A DNA stretch of 64,000 bases from contig CM041097.1 of assembly GCA_023079485.1 (NCBI GenBank), positions 17,039,658 to 17,103,657 of the forward strand, given 5' to 3'. The position numbers and the translations under genes are program-made. Shown here piece by piece: positions 1 to 13,400 of the stretch. The notes under the pieces are model-generated. The model worked only from the letters and a program-made list of their open reading frames with translations. It made no database searches and had not been told where the DNA came from. Numbering within the stretch: the first letter of the stretch is position 1; each line of letters opens with the position of its first letter. Source of the stretch: Archilochus colubris (lineage: Eukaryota; Chordata; Aves; Apodiformes; Trochilidae).

Positions 1-3000
1 GCCTTGAATGCCTAATCAGTGATGGTGTTTTGATTTTTCTCTCAGCCATAAGTACCACTAGGCAATCAACAAGGAAAAAAAAAATAGAGAGAAAAGCATG
101 TTCTCTCAGTCTATTTTTAAATATAAGTAATTGGCATTTTCCCTTCACTAAAGTAAGTTCTAGGTAAGCACAGCTCAAATTGACCTCATCACACAACCCT
201 CTATGGCGGACAGGATGTGAAAAAAAGGGTCAAGCAGCTGTGATTTGTACCTGTGAACCAGGAGAAAGCAGAGCTCAGCACCCTGACTGCCCTGGCACCT
301 ACTGGGAACCCCTCAGCCCTGCCACTTCTCCAAATCCTTTGGCCTGGCTTGTGAAAGATGCCAGGGCACCCTCCAGAAGAAGGACCAGGTACATCTGCTC
401 TCTGTGTGCCACCAAGAACATCTCAGCATCTCCTGTAACAGCCTTTATCCCAGCACTGCATCCCTCCCCCAAGTGCCTTCCTGGGCTCTCCCTCCTGCAC
501 CCACTTTCTGAACAGAACTTGCACCTGGAGCCTTCACTGCTGCCTCAAGAAAGTGAGGTGGCAAAAAGTAAAAAAGCAGAGCTCTTTGGTGCTGTGATGC
601 TGGCTCCAAGTCCCAGGGAGGCTTTGCTTAGTTTGGTGGCAGATGCCTGATGCTCTGTATGAGTCCCCAAGACACTACTCACAGTAGGAAAGGTGAAAAT
701 ACCCATGTCTGATGTAGGATCTTGGAAGTGAGACAGTACTTTGGTAGCAAATCTTTAGAAAACAAATTCTTGGAACAGCTGGGGGGAAGGAGAGAATCAA
801 ACAGAGCTGATGCAGGCTCTTCCCACTGCAGGTTTGACTTTCATCTCAGTTACACCTGAAGTGTGGTCCCACCAGGGCTTGGGACTGCATCTCCTTGCCC
901 TTGCTCACAGTGGAGGGATTTGTGTATTTAAAATTGGTTGTTGTTAGGCTGTGCATGGTGCTTTGGAATCCAGAGGTGAGCTCTTGTGCTGCATCGTGGG
1001 TGAGAGAACGTTTTAACCAGTCAGATAAACCCTATGTTTTTCTTTAGAAAATAAGTCAAGGAGGTTCATTTTGCTCTAGTGAAAAAAAGCTTTAGCCCTG
1101 ATACATCTGTCAAATTTTTCAAACTGACTTTATTTAGATATTGGGAGTTTGATCCTGATCCTCCCAGTTTCTTATGCAACTGGAAGTGATTCCTAAGCAC
1201 TGGTGGAAGTTGAAACAGGGTCAGGCTGCTTCAAAAGCAGTTTTCTCTTGTCATTCTCAGATGTTCACTTCTGTCACTGAGGCTTCTTATCAGAAAAAAC
1301 ACAGTAGAACTAGAGTGTATGAAAATGAGAGCTCCAATCAAATGTCAAAGTCACTGCTGATAACGTGAGTCTGGTTGCTAACCCAAGATATTCTGGGTTG
1401 TTTATCTCCTCACTGCATTGTACCTGCCTCTTCTGAAACATAAAGATTGAAAGAGCTGGAGTAAAAGAGGCTCTGCCAGCCAACCCTGTGCAAAACACAT
1501 GAGCAGGTGGGGTTGTGTTAAAGACAAAAGTGTGTGTCAAAAAGTTCAGGAGAGATGGCACCAACCAGCCCAGGAGGAACCAGAGATAACAGGTAGATGC
1601 TCTTGGCCTTTCCAAACACAAGTTTCTCCATCTAGGGGACTCTGTCCTCTGCCTCTTCAATGGAACCCAATGAAGGTTTTGTGCCTGGTTGCATCATAAG
1701 GAAGTTTTTACTTGGAGCACTTTAAAACCATTTTTTTTAAGGTGTTTGCAAAAGCAACCTTTATCTGGAGGCTGTCTGGGAGGCAGCTGTGCAGTTTGCC
1801 TTTGATGGATATCCAGAGGTGGCCAAAGCCCTGAATTTGGGGTAATCTGTGAATTGCACCCAGGAATGGACTTCAGTAGTTACATGCAATGGAAGTGGGA
1901 GTTTAAAGCATTATAACCCTGAAAATTCTACTCACTTTCTGCCTAGTGTAGGATGTATAGAAATCTGGTGGCTGTGAAAAGCAAGTTTTGTCTCTAGATG
2001 CCAAGGTCTGACCTTGCCTTGACAGCGCCAACCATTTCCACGTGTGCTCCCCAGGAGAATGCCACAAGGTTGGTGGGTCAGGCACTGTTAGTAACACAGG
2101 TAGAGAAATATCTCCTTACTAGGTATAGTTTGGAATTCTTATAGGTTTAATTGTCAGACTTGTAAGCATTTTTTGCAAATCATTTTATAAAGTTTGCAGG
2201 AGAGCAGAGCAGGGAGTCAAAATGAGATTGCACTGGCAAAATCTCTCTCTGCCACTGACCTACACCCAGGAAATATCTCCTCTACCTAGGGCCACAACAC
2301 CCCAATCATTCTTCCCAAAAGCATGGCAGATCCTCAACATGGTGCTGAGGGAGATGGGACACAAGGGACAAGTCACACATGGGCACAGCTAGGATGGATT
2401 CCTGGACATCACCTCCAGCACAGGGAGGCAGTGCCAGTGTCTCTTCACCTCATCTCACATTTCTAGGGAAAAAAACCACACACTGCTCCATCCTCAGGAG
2501 GTTCAGGGGGGATTGATGCTGGAACCCCAAGTTCCAGCACCCCATTGGTGCTCAGACTGTGTGCCCAATGCAGGTTTGGGAGGCAGCAGTGGCTCTGCTG
2601 CTGCCCACTCCTTGGGGGCTCCTCATGTTATCAGGTGCCCTATGGCCAACGGGAAGAGTTAGGGGTTCTTTGCTCCCCTTTTCTGTTCATTTTGTAGGTT
2701 GGCTCATAATGCTTTTAAAATGTAGTAGAGCTCATAATGCTCTTTAAAAAATGACTTTTTGAGGGAACAAATGTGCTTTCCTGTGAACTGACTGAATGTG
2801 CCTATGTAGCAGATATGGTAATGTGAGGGGCATCTTTTCACCACCCAGTGAATTACAGTAGTAAGATAAGTGACTTATCTTTTAAGGCAGATGTTTTTGT
2901 GTACTAATATCTTATCAGGCATTATACCAGTAAAAGAAAAAAGTTCCTTTCTTGAGGCAGATAATACCCTTATACAAGTGTCTGTCTTGAGTGTTGCTTA

Positions 3001-4399
3001 AGAACAGTGAAACAATGAAGGCATTTGAAGACTGTTAACACAAAATGAGCTCAGCCATTGATTTTATTTCATTTAGTATTTGGAAATAGGTTCCATGTTT
3101 TCTTCCCCTTTTACATATTTAATGCTCATGAAGTAAATTTCCAAGTAGTTTGGTTTGAATTCTAAGAAAATACATAAACCCAGGATGCCATTCTGGAACA
3201 ATATTTTCCCCAACTGATCAACTTGAGGGTTTTTTTCCTAATATTAACTGAAGCAGCACTTCAGCTATACCAGAGAGCAAAATCCCACCCTTGTCACTCA
3301 GAGAAGCAGCCTGGAAAATGCAGGATATTTTCTCTTATATTAGTTTTAGCAACTCCCACTTGCAAGGGAAAGTTGCAGCCAGGTGTAGCACTGGGGACCT
3401 GTGATCTAAGTGGGTACTGCAGGATGAATATGTAAATCTATTGCATTTTAATTGGGAAAACAATAGTAAGCATCAGAGATATACAGGTATCTGGCAGTTT
3501 AGTTTATTCTTATGCTGACATGTTAATAGAACAGTTTTAAGGTATTGATAATGGGGTTTTTTGCATCTGAATTAAGTATAGGGGTTGATACCCGTATCAC
3601 AAAATACCTGTGAAAATCTAGAGGAAGGGAAATGAACTGAATATGGACTAGTTATATAGCTAATATAATTTAAATTTATGTGGTAAATTTACTAACATGG
3701 TCTTAAAAATATACAGTACCTAATTAGAGAAGAAAATCCTTCTCTTCACATCCATTTTATTTTATACAGCAGAGACTGTCATTCCTCCTGTGAAGTTTAT
3801 GTTGGTTGAAAGCATAAATTTTGCTGATATATATACAGGTTTCTGTTCCCAGTGGTGAACACTGTTACATTTAGAAAATTGACAAAATCAATGGCAATAA
3901 ACCAGAGATCAATTTAAATTTCACATTTAGCTACTTGTTTTAGAGTCTCTCTGAAATTTACAATCTCTAACATGTTTTATGTTTCGAAGAAATAGCTGAA
4001 TGCTGCTGCTGTCCCTTTGTGGTGATGTTTTCCTCAATTTGTGAACTGAGGGTGTGTTTAGAAAGCCCCCCCATCAAATTACACTTATGGTATAGCATCC
4101 ATAACCCTCTTGTTCTGCCAGATCATTCTCTGCAGGGGCTTTTCTTATCTGTCGAAAATATGAGATGATGGTCACTAGTAAGTGTTATAAAACTAACAAA
4201 TAGTGATAGTTTTAGATACTCAAGCTTTCTCAGTTGCTAATTTACTATCCCATTCCCCAATAGCTGTCACTATAAAATCAGGTCACTACAGAGGTAAGAA
4301 CCTATAAATACAGTGCCTATGTCATATCCCATCATCTCCAAAAGGATCATGCTCTTTGTCTGTTTAAAAAGGTTTACATATTCCGTGTAATACATGTGT
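1..4399. other. Unique noncoding sequence, no gene seen
   Basis: Mixed-composition vertebrate noncoding DNA. The C-rich part at 180-650 has a long open frame, but its translation is proline/serine-rich with no recognisable domain and no flanking splice signals, so I do not call it coding. At about 1139-1245 are scattered pieces such as gatcctgatcctcccag and a later aacagggtcaggc. These resemble old amniote interspersed-repeat consensus sequence but are too weak to call. The rest holds only short A and T runs. Confidence 0.6.
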
Positions 4400-4770
4400 G
4401 ATAAATTAAGCCCTCTTTCCTAGACCCCTTTAAATGGAAGGAATGGAAAACACAATAATGACATAATTAATTGCAGTCTTATTCTTGTGGAAAAATTACA
4501 CCTTTTTCGATTAGCATGAAATATAAGTGTCAAATCAGTAATAAAATCCTGATCAATAAAACAATAATAACTATGTTGTTAAAAGCAGACCTAGAAAGGT
4601 GTTCATGGCAACGTCTTTTCGGGGTTAGAAACCCTTTTAAAATAAACGGATTTCATCTTTACACTGTGTCATCTAAATCATTACAATGTTTGTGTATACA
4701 ATTATCATCAGACGATAAATTGCAGCTATTGAATGGATTAAGTTTGAACTTTTTGACCTCATAAATCTGA
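4400..4770. promoter_or_regulatory. Candidate conserved noncoding element (AT-rich)
   Basis: This AT-rich block is dense in homeodomain-type cores (ATTA/TAAT), for example cataattaattgcag, and also holds isolated CpGs in cttttcgattagc-like and cttttcggggttagaaaccc contexts and acgataaattgcag. Retained CpGs in AT-rich, otherwise CpG-poor sequence, without simple repeats, are the texture usual for vertebrate enhancers near developmental genes. One frame stays open for 97 codons but shows no domain. Conservation was not tested, so the call is inference. Confidence 0.3.
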
Positions 4771-7700
4771 GTTTGTCATAGCTTTAGCAAATGCTTGTGT
4801 AACAATCAGTTGATTACATGGCAGAGCAGATGTATGTATGTTAACTGGAAAATATGAAAGGACCCAGGGTAATGCAAAGTTCATTGGGAGAAGTTTATAA
4901 ATGTCTGACAATATCATGTTAACACTTACTCAATATACCTTTCTAGCTGGAAGTTGATTTCTATTCTATTTTTCCCTCCTATTTTCATGTGAGATTTAAA
5001 TGTAATAGAAGAAAAATATAAAATTAGAAAGTAAAATCTTGAATTTAATGGCAGAGAATTTAACAGAATCCAGTGCCATGTTCTCAAGAAATCATTAACA
5101 ATAAATAAAATAGCAACCACAAGCAAATAGCGCCTTGGAAAAGCAGAAACAATCTCAAAGTGGGAAGACAGCATGAAAAAGCATTAGCTTTTTGAGAAAA
5201 CAGAAGTTTCAGATTTCTACAGGACTATTTAATCTAAGGGTCAGGTCCCACAGACTGGGGGATCTGAGTGATGTCAGTCATCTGAAATTATTGTGGACAA
5301 AAATGAGTGAAGCCCAGGGCTGTATCTCCAAAATTTTTCTCTGTTTTTCTGTTTTTTTGGTAGGTACTGATAATAAAAGGAAGGAAATAGATGAAAAATA
5401 ATTTAATATTACATGCTAGCCCTTGTAACAGGGCTTATGGGTAACAGTTTTGTTACCAGACCTATCTTTAAAAATCTTTGAATGTTTGTACATCAGGTTT
5501 CCCTGTGCTGCATCTCTGCTTCTGTCTAGCAATCGTTTGTGAAATCACTTCAAAGATAGTAGTAACATCTGGTTGATTTTCAGAATTTTACTAAATTGCT
5601 GTGGATTGATTCTGCCCAAAATATTCAGCTGTAACAAAAACATTAAATCTCTCTACACATATGGGTAAAAAAAATTAATTTTTTAAAAAAAAAAAGGACT
5701 TTTGACCATTTTCATAATATCTTAGGGGTTTTTTAGTAAAAAATATTGTTTAGTTTGGTTTGGTTTTTAATCTGACATAGGTTTTCAAGGTCATTACTTT
5801 CATTTTAATGTTTTAAGAACCTCATGTTAAAAACAAACCTTCTTGCAGTAAAATATTTACTTATAAAAAAAGAAATTCTTTGCAGAAAGAAATTTATTCT
5901 CATATTTTCATTTAGGCACTAAACTATTTAGTTTTGGCTCCCACACGAAAATGAATTTTTTCCCCCCTTAATTTCTCAGCTGATTAATGGAAGGTAAAAA
6001 ATACCCCCTCTCTTTGAACAACAAGAGACATTCCCAGAGTGCACACCCACCAAAAGGTATGTGTGGTGTAAGTGCATTCTGTGCTATCCATGGCTCTTCC
6101 TATTTTTGTTCAGAATGCCTCTGGAAAAAGATTTTCCTCTTTGTGAGAAATACTGTGCTTAACAAGTGTCACTTGAAATTACTATTTTTGTATGCTCCTT
6201 TGAGAAATATTTGCAAGCAGTGCAATCCTGCTGCTCTTTTTGAACAGGTCTCCTATGCCCAGACTTCAGAACGGGGACTTGAAGGTTGGTGAGGGTACAG
6301 CCTTTATGTCACAACATGCCTTTTATTGTGAAAACCTTCAAAACTGAGCCAGGTTATACGCTGACAGAAATTGTGGTTTGCACTTGAACGACAAAGACTT
6401 TGATATTTAGCAGCTAGAATTTCCATATGTTCTGTCACCACAGAGTAAAGTGGAGGCTCCGTGCAGAGCCCCGGGGTGGCTGTGTCCCTGTGCCACTTAG
6501 GGATACATTCCTGTAGCTGTTCTATAAACTTCCTTAATTCATTGCTGAGGTCTCTATAATAATAATTAAAAATGAAATAATAATGTTAATATTGAAGTTT
6601 TGCTGGAGGAATTTTCCTTTGTTGGGGAAGTGTAAGGTGGGCACCTTGGCTTGTAGGGTTCCTAAGGGGCTGCCTCTCATATTCAACATTTTTCTGCCTT
6701 GAAAACTTGTAAAGGCAGATTCTTATTTTGAGGCAGATCCTTAGGATGTAAATTATCATTACTGTACAGTTATGTGACAGTTTTCATCCCTGGAAGAAGC
6801 TGCTCTTATGTAACACTGTGCTAAGTGTAATTGAACCACTCTGGGTGGGAAATTTCCCTGTTGTCAATACCTGTGCTGCCTTTTTTAAAAGTACCTGAGA
6901 GTAAATTGTGGGTTTGCTTAATTTTTCTTTTCAGCATCAGCCACATGGTTGTAGAGGGGTTAATTTGGAAGGCACTGCAAAGTCATTTGTCTAGCTGTTG
7001 ATGTGGAAGTCTTGACTGAATTCGTGCTGATCCTTCATATTTAAAAATAAATTAAAAAAAAAAAATAAAGTGTCATAGAGATAATGTTGCAGTATCACTT
7101 GAGTTGCCAGTGAACAATAGTCTATATCATAAGAAAAAAAATATACACATTTTGCCACGAGCCTCTGATCAGTAGACACTGTGCAGAGAATGAGCATAGC
7201 AACTACATTATCTTTCACCCTGAGGTTAAGGTCATTGTCAAGGATTTGAGGACAAGCTTGTATTGCAGCTGCCTGCATTTAGAGCTGTCAAAGCTTAGAA
7301 AAACCTGCCTGATGGACACGTTTTTGTTTTGTATGATTTTTTTTTTTTTAAGCCCTGCAATCCTATGGGAGATTTAATTAAGATGAGTGCAGAAATCTCG
7401 AAGAAAAGCATCACACCTTTAGGTACCTGGAGTAGGTTTGCATTTTGTTCCTGTGAACTCAGCTGTATTTAGTGTAAGAGAAAACAAACTGCTAATGAAG
7501 GGGACCTGGTCTCCAGCCCAGCTCCCCATTTTTTGGCTGAAAGGCAAAACCTGCTAAATTTTCAGCTTTGTTTCATGGATATTCAGAGCTCAACAATCCA
7601 GCTTGCTGAAGCCCTGAACTGTATTACACTTGGCCTCTTAATGAACAGATGAACTTTTCTTTTCCCTGTTTCAAGTCTGTTATCCAAGACTAAAGGGTGG

Positions 7701-7975
7701 CATGGCTATTTCATTTCTGACCTGCCTAACATATAATTAGAAGGTTCCTAGAGGTACTTATAATTGAATTATGGGGTGTTTCATGAGCATTCTTGCTAGT
7801 AGGTAGAGATATAAAAAGCAAAGCTCATCTGGAATGCATGCAGGGAAAGCAGATGATTTAGTAGGTCTGTATATTGCCTGAAATATTAGATTACAAGTAT
7901 GAGTCAAAAAATCTACTGGTTAAAATTTATTTTTATTAGGAAAATTATCCTAAGCCTATAGCACCAATTTCTGTG
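4771..7975. other. Unique noncoding sequence with short AT tracts
   Basis: No gene or transposon recognised. It contains two adjacent small hairpins (5418-5457), an A/T run around 5667-5695, a poly-A-rich patch near 7052-7066 and a T run near 7339-7351. The 101-codon frame at 5987-6292 lacks any recognisable domain. Confidence 0.6.
5418..5457. repeat. Two adjacent small inverted repeats
   Basis: The first pairs agccc (5418-5422) with gggct (5431-5435) around an 8-base loop that contains tgtaaca. The second pairs ggtaaca (5440-5446) with tgttacc (5451-5457) around gttt. Both stems are perfect but short. Stems this small can arise by chance in 64 kb, so no role is proposed. Confidence 0.55.
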
Positions 7976-8040
7976 ACAGTATAACTGGATACAGCTCGAT
8001 TGATTTCAGTGAAGCTCTGCTCATTTATACCTAACTCAGG
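7976..8040. repeat. Possible fragment of an ancient amniote interspersed repeat
   Basis: The pieces gattgatttcagtgaagct and ctcatttatacctaactcag resemble a motif common in turtle, crocodilian and bird genomes, in which a 'ttgacttcaatggagct' phrase is followed by a 'gatttacacc' phrase. The match is from memory and strongly diverged. A RepeatMasker run with an archosaur library would decide. Confidence 0.35.
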
Positions 8041-9925
8041 TTAGAGAAGGGTCCAGTGAATTAGTCCCAGTCACATATTTATCAGACATGAAACATTCAG
8101 CTAATCTCTTGGAGACCTGTAATTGGCTAACATAAAACATTACCAGATGATTAAAATTACAGTTGACTTTCAGATTTGTTGTCAAGTAGATTTGAAATGT
8201 GGGGAAATAACTTAAAGGGTCCAATTTTGCTCTCTCTCTCTCTTTCCAGTGTTTATGGATTGATTGTCAGATGCACACACTCCTTGTAGGCTGGCAACTC
8301 ACAATTGCTCTTGGCAATCCATGTCCTTCACCTCCTGTGGAAACTGCTGCCCTCAGAGCATGGATGGGATTATTGAGTTAAATGTCAGTTTGGAAAATAC
8401 AGGAGTGTTACAGGAGGGGAAGGACAACCCCTTTTGGATGTGACCAACGTTGTCCTCTGCATCGTTGTGGTTTTGGTTTTGATGGAGATCTGAATTCCTC
8501 TCTTTCAAAGCCAAATAACCTTACTAATGTGTACTTTGCCTATAGATAGCTAAATAACAGGCTATTTCATCCTGACAGGGATGTTTGTGGAACAGGGACT
8601 GTTACTGCTCAGGAATTAACAGTTCCTACCAGGTAGCCTTGGTTGGTTTAAAAGAAAACAACAACAGCAAGACCTGCAATTTTATTATTTATTAATTATT
8701 TTTACATTAATTATATTATTATTTATAAAAACATGATCTTGCCTTGTCTGACCCAATTCCCTGTTCATATATGTACTATTTTGTCCAAAAGACAGTTGGA
8801 GGAAAGGACTGAACAAAAACCAGGAATCAGACTGTTCCCCTTTCTGTGGCAATCTGTAGAAATGTGGAGAAGAACTGAGAGGAGGGTTAGGGAATAAAAA
8901 CAGTGATCTTTCCAGCTGCAGAAGAGGCAAAACATAGGCTACAAGTGTGGTAGAACAAGGGTCAGGGAGCCATCTACCCCATCCTGTATCACCTGTGGGC
9001 TGGGAGCCATGGGGATGGATATTTTCAGTCTCTCACTTAGAAACAGACTGGTCTTTATTGTACAGTGTCATAGTGCATGAACTTGTAAATTACAGTAAGA
9101 AAGCCTTCTAATAATCTGTATTAAAACATTTGATACCAAAAAATGTTTTTATGAAGCTGGTAACCCTTTATGGCACCCTCAAAAGGAAGAACTGGGCAGT
9201 ATAGTTTCTTCCATGTCTATGGGACCTTCTTCACAGATAGCTTTGGCCCACTTTGCTTTTTAAAGTAAGAGCATATTGATAAACTTGGCACTTCTACTTT
9301 ACTATACTTCAAATAAAGACTATTTAAAAGATATCTATCATCTTCAAGTGTAATGACCAGTGAATGTTTACTAAGGATCTTCAAATAGCTTCTGATTTGT
9401 TTCTTAACAAAGCACTGAATAGCATCAATACATGCACTGTGCTGTTCTCCAGCAGAATTATATTAATAAGTTATATTGATTGGTTAGGAATGCAAACAGA
9501 ATCTGACACCCCTTTTCTGGCATCAAAAAACATAAATCTGTTTGTATTGTTCCCTTCTGGAGATTTCATTTGCTGAACGATCTTCTTGTTGACATTGACA
9601 GTTCCTCTCTCTTTGATATAATCAATATTTTAAATGGGAAACCAAATGCAGACTGGGAGATTTAGTCATTTATAACTTTGTAAACATTTTTTTTCATTGA
9701 TCAGGTGTTATTCATTCCAGTTTGAAGGCTCTGGTAATATATAATGTACTGATAATATATAATACATATATTATCTAGCAAGATATATATTATATACTGG
9801 TAAAAGTATAAACTTAGGTAATAGATACCTGAGTGTCAGTGAGTGAAGTTTTCAGGTCTGATAATGGGAGATATGCTTACTTAAAGGTTAAAAATCATTG
9901 TATTTCTGAATACATGATTCATCTA
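8041..9925. other. Unique noncoding sequence
   Basis: No gene recognised. It includes a short TC dinucleotide run (about 8230-8243), an AT-rich stretch near 8680-8730, and an AT-rich patch at 9735-9797 just upstream of the CR1 insertion. Short open frames here have no recognisable content. Confidence 0.6.
9735..9797. repeat. AT-rich patch with 11-bp direct repeat
   Basis: The 11-mer taatatataat occurs at 9735-9745 and again at 9753-9763. It is followed by further alternating AT sequence to 9797. This is low-complexity DNA about 130 bp before the CR1 boundary. Confidence 0.6.
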
Positions 9926-9953
9926 GGCCCCTCAGTTCAAGAAGGACAGGGAA

Positions 9954-10331
9954 GTGCTTGAAAGAGTCCAGCGCAGAGCTACTAAGATGATTAAGGGGGT
10001 GAAACATCTCCCTTATGAGGAAAGGCTGAGGGAGCTGGGTCTCTTTAGTTTGGAGAAAAGGAGACTGAGGGGTGACCTCATCAATGTTTTCAAATATGTA
10101 AGGGGTGAGTGTCAGGGAGATGGAGTTAGGCTCTTCTCAGTGGTGACCAGTGATAGGACAAGGGGTAATGGGTGTAAATTGGAGCACAGGAGGTTCAAGT
10201 TGAATATCGAAAAATTTTTTTACTGTAAGGGTGACAGAGCCCTGGAACAGGCTGCCCAGGGGGTCGTGGAGTCTCCTTCACTGGAGACATTCAAAACCCG
10301 CTTGGACACGTTCCTGCACGATGTACTCTAG
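9954..10331 (+). pseudogene. CR1 ORF2 C-terminal fragment (125 codons)
   Basis: This open frame lies within the truncated CR1 copy. It covers only the extreme C-terminal region after the reverse-transcriptase domain, with recognisable blocks [44 protein letters not shown] and [18 protein letters not shown]. The full family protein is several hundred residues longer and carries the endonuclease and RT palm motifs, none of which are present. The ATG at 9954 is an internal codon, not a real initiation site. The frame ends at TAG 10329-10331, just before the 3' UTR. It is not expected to make a functional product. Confidence 0.9.
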
Positions 10332-10396
10332 GTGGCCCTGCTCTGGCAGGGGGGGTTGGACTAGATGATCTTTCGAGGTCCCTTCTAACCCCTAGG

Positions 10397-10412
10397 ATTC
10401 TATGATTCTATG
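10397..10412 (+). repeat. CR1 terminal ATTCTATG repeat, two units
   Basis: Two perfect ATTCTATG octamers close the CR1 3' UTR. In this family the octamer array takes the place of a poly-A tail and fixes both the element's end and its strand. Confidence 0.93.
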
Positions 10413-10413
10413 A

Positions 10414-13400
10414 TACTTGAAAGAGTAGGGAGTACTCTTGAGATTACACATGGAGAAACAAGAAGTGAGAAGACCTTTTTTATCCACCTTTTTTTTGTGG
10501 AATTTGTGTCTCTACAGGGCTTTCAAACCAGAAATGTTCCTCATCAGTACAGGGGAGAACAGATACACAAGCATAATTCTCCTTGACACATAAACTGGTC
10601 TGATTTTCCTCCTGTCTGTCCTAACTCCAAAAGAGAGAGACTGGTTTTTAGTCACTTGTCTGTGTTTTACCAATATTTATGACACTTTTGAGGGCTATGC
10701 TGTCAACAGTACACTGCTGCTTTGCTTGTGTTCTCTCAATAAATTCTACTGATGTTAAAAAAGCTTTCCTTTGGCATCTGGGCAAATCCACAAAATGACC
10801 ATTTTAGGTTCTTATCAAAATTAGGTGTCTTCTCGTTGTTTTTCTTTCCTCTAGGTGTACTGGAGTAGGTTTTAGAATCGTTTCATCACACATCTTAAGG
10901 CATTATCATGGGATGCTCACCTAAGGCTCTGAAGTCTTTATTAGGTAATTCTTATCCTTCAGTATGACCAAATGTTTAAGGATGCTTGAAGTGCAGAAGA
11001 CCCTAATGGCTGCAGGAAGGTTTAATTCACTGCACTGTTGTTTGATGTTCAGTATATGGGTGACTTTGGACACCTGTGATGTTTTTATAAGGTGCAGGGG
11101 AACCCCTCACCCAAGGAGCTCAAAGGAATGGGCTTCTCAAAAGGATGGTGTAGAGGAACTGAACATTAAGGGGTGGTTTATCACTGCTGTGTGCACTGAG
11201 AAAAGTGTCACCTTTGTATTTGGCAAAGAAATTTGGAAGCTCATTAGGTACCTCTCAGATGCATCAAACTGGACACCCATAATTGCAAGATCTGAACATC
11301 TTGGCTTTGGTATTTGCAGTGAGTGCAGCAGCCACAGGAAGCAATCAAGTTGCTTCATTCTTTTTAGTCCTTGTAATTTCTACGTAAGCTCTTTTTAGCC
11401 TTTTAGACATTGGACATGCCATCCAGGCATGCAGTACATTTCCACTAGTTATTAATTAAGCCAAAAGTCTCTGTATAATTCTTTCAAACTTTGCAAAATT
11501 AGTTTAGTGTTAACAGTAACTCCAGTAAACAAACCACATTTCCCTCTTTCTAACTGGAACTGTGCTTTATTCTGTGTTTTTCCAGCATCCTCATCCCTGG
11601 CTTACATTTCTCTCTCTGTTTTTTTAATTTATTTAAGAAATTACTAACCTTTTCGTTTTCCACTCCCTGCCTTTCTCCTTATTATTTCTTTCTGGCTCAG
11701 TTACTTTACCTGCCAGCTGCTTCCCTTTGAATTTTTTCAGCTTCCTTTGTATTCTTTCTCCACCCATCTCCCAGTATAATAATATATCCTGTTGCAGCAA
11801 ATGTGTCTGATCCTATGCAGAGCAGTTAATCCATGAATTTCCTTAAGGTTTTTTCATATGCGATTTGCTCTGCACACACCACTGTAAAATTGTATTTTAA
11901 TTTGTTAAAACCTCGATCACTATTAATATTTATATCAAATCAACTTAAATGAATATGTTTCTCAAATCAAAGCCTGTATGGAGAAGGAGATGGTAAAGAC
12001 TATCACTGCCTGTAAGAGGCACCCAAAGTTTTTCAGCCACCTCAAAGCAGGCATCAGTATTCATTTCCAATGCTGAGCCTTATGAATCCTTGTGTTTATA
12101 ACACTCCTCAACTGGAATAAATCTTCCAGCTGATTATCACAGCATTTGGCACAGTGCCACTGGCAGTTCTGGGAACAGCATTCAATCAATGTGTAAACTA
12201 GTGAAATGCCAGGAACTTTGGAAAGACCATGAAGGATGGTTAGTTAGTAAAGAATAAACAATATGTGAATGTTGAGTATTGCTACTAGCTAGAGCAGGGC
12301 TGAGAAGAATTTTTCCATGATTTAAAGTGAATATAAAACATATCATTTAGGCAGGTATTTAGATTTTGATATCCTACACTCTAAGACTTATTTAATTGAA
12401 GCCAGGTAGACAGGACTACTCTTTTCCAGAAATAAACACTTTGATTATACTGAAAGGTGTATTCATGTAACATTAACTCCCCCTTTATAATTAAATGGGA
12501 TACTAATGGAATATTAAAAAATGAAATATGAGCTAAAACATTAAAAAAGAGAATTAACATAATTTTTTAAAAAGTCCCTTTTAGTCTTACTGAAACAATG
12601 ATGCCTCTTGACTGTTGCCATTTATACTGTTTTGGTGCTTGATTTTATCCTTAAAATGAGAATGCATCTTTTCTAAGATTAGTTTCACTTCTACTATGGG
12701 GGAAAAGGATTTTTTCTGTCTATGTATATTTGAAAGAATCTGGTTTTCAAGCACTAATAGACTTCTGCCATTCCCTAGAATTTAGGGCTCTTCTGAAGCG
12801 TTCACCTAAATCCTAAATACCAAAATAATCCTTGAATCTCAGAGGGCAGAGTTAGTTTTATATACTTATATGCCAAAGTTCTGATTTCCACAGCTTCCAC
12901 CTCACATATAGTGATGCCTTCCATCTAGGCATCCTCATTCCAGTGCTGGTGGGATCCATGGGGGTTAATTAATGGTAGTTTCTAATCTTTAGGACATCTT
13001 AAATTTTCCCTTGAACATGATAAGTGTATGCAGAGCCCGACAGCTGATCTATGTAACCACTGTCTCTTAGAGGAGAATTCCTCTCTCTAAGCTGCTTTTC
13101 AAATGATCCACTAGACTTTGGCTCCCTATTTCCTAGTCAGGTGTATTGAGAAACGAGGTGGAAAATTGAAGCCCTGGAATATTTTTATATTATATGAAAG
13201 AGTTACCATAAGTAGGCAAAGTATGTGCTGACAGCCTCTCAGACACACTGTGGTAGCACAGAGTCAGTCTGTTCCTGCATCCTGCCTACTGTTTAGTGCA
13301 TAAAAATAATATCTGCCTTGCGGGTGACAAGAAGGTGTTGGGAGATTCTCTTGGTGAGGCTGGAGACCAGAGCTGTCTACAAGCTTCCATATTGTATCAT

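Larger units (their letters stand above)
9926..10413 (+). mobile_element. CR1 LINE retrotransposon, 5'-truncated 3' end
   Basis: CR1 is the dominant non-LTR retrotransposon of birds. It encodes an ORF2 endonuclease/reverse transcriptase and is copied by target-primed reverse transcription, so most copies are 5'-truncated. This copy starts inside the C-terminal end of ORF2. The frame 9954-10331 reads [14 protein letters not shown], then [20 protein letters not shown], then DLINVFKYV, all typical of CR1. The element ends with the 3' UTR phrase ttggactagatgatctt and two ATTCTATG units at 10397-10412. Near [15 protein letters not shown] the reading differs from the usual family reading while the flanks match, which suggests a pair of compensating frame changes. 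There is no catalytic RT core or endonuclease, so it is a dead copy. The good match to modern CR1 ends suggests moderate age. No target-site duplication is obvious, as is usual for CR1. Confidence 0.95.

Noticed and set aside
180..650. 156-codon open frame on the plus strand
   Set aside because: Pro/Ser/Leu-rich translation with no domain, in locally C-rich DNA; no splice or promoter context. Likely a chance frame.
10964..11398. 144-codon open frame, with an antisense 73-codon frame inside it
   Set aside because: No domain on either strand and no splice signals that bound an exon.
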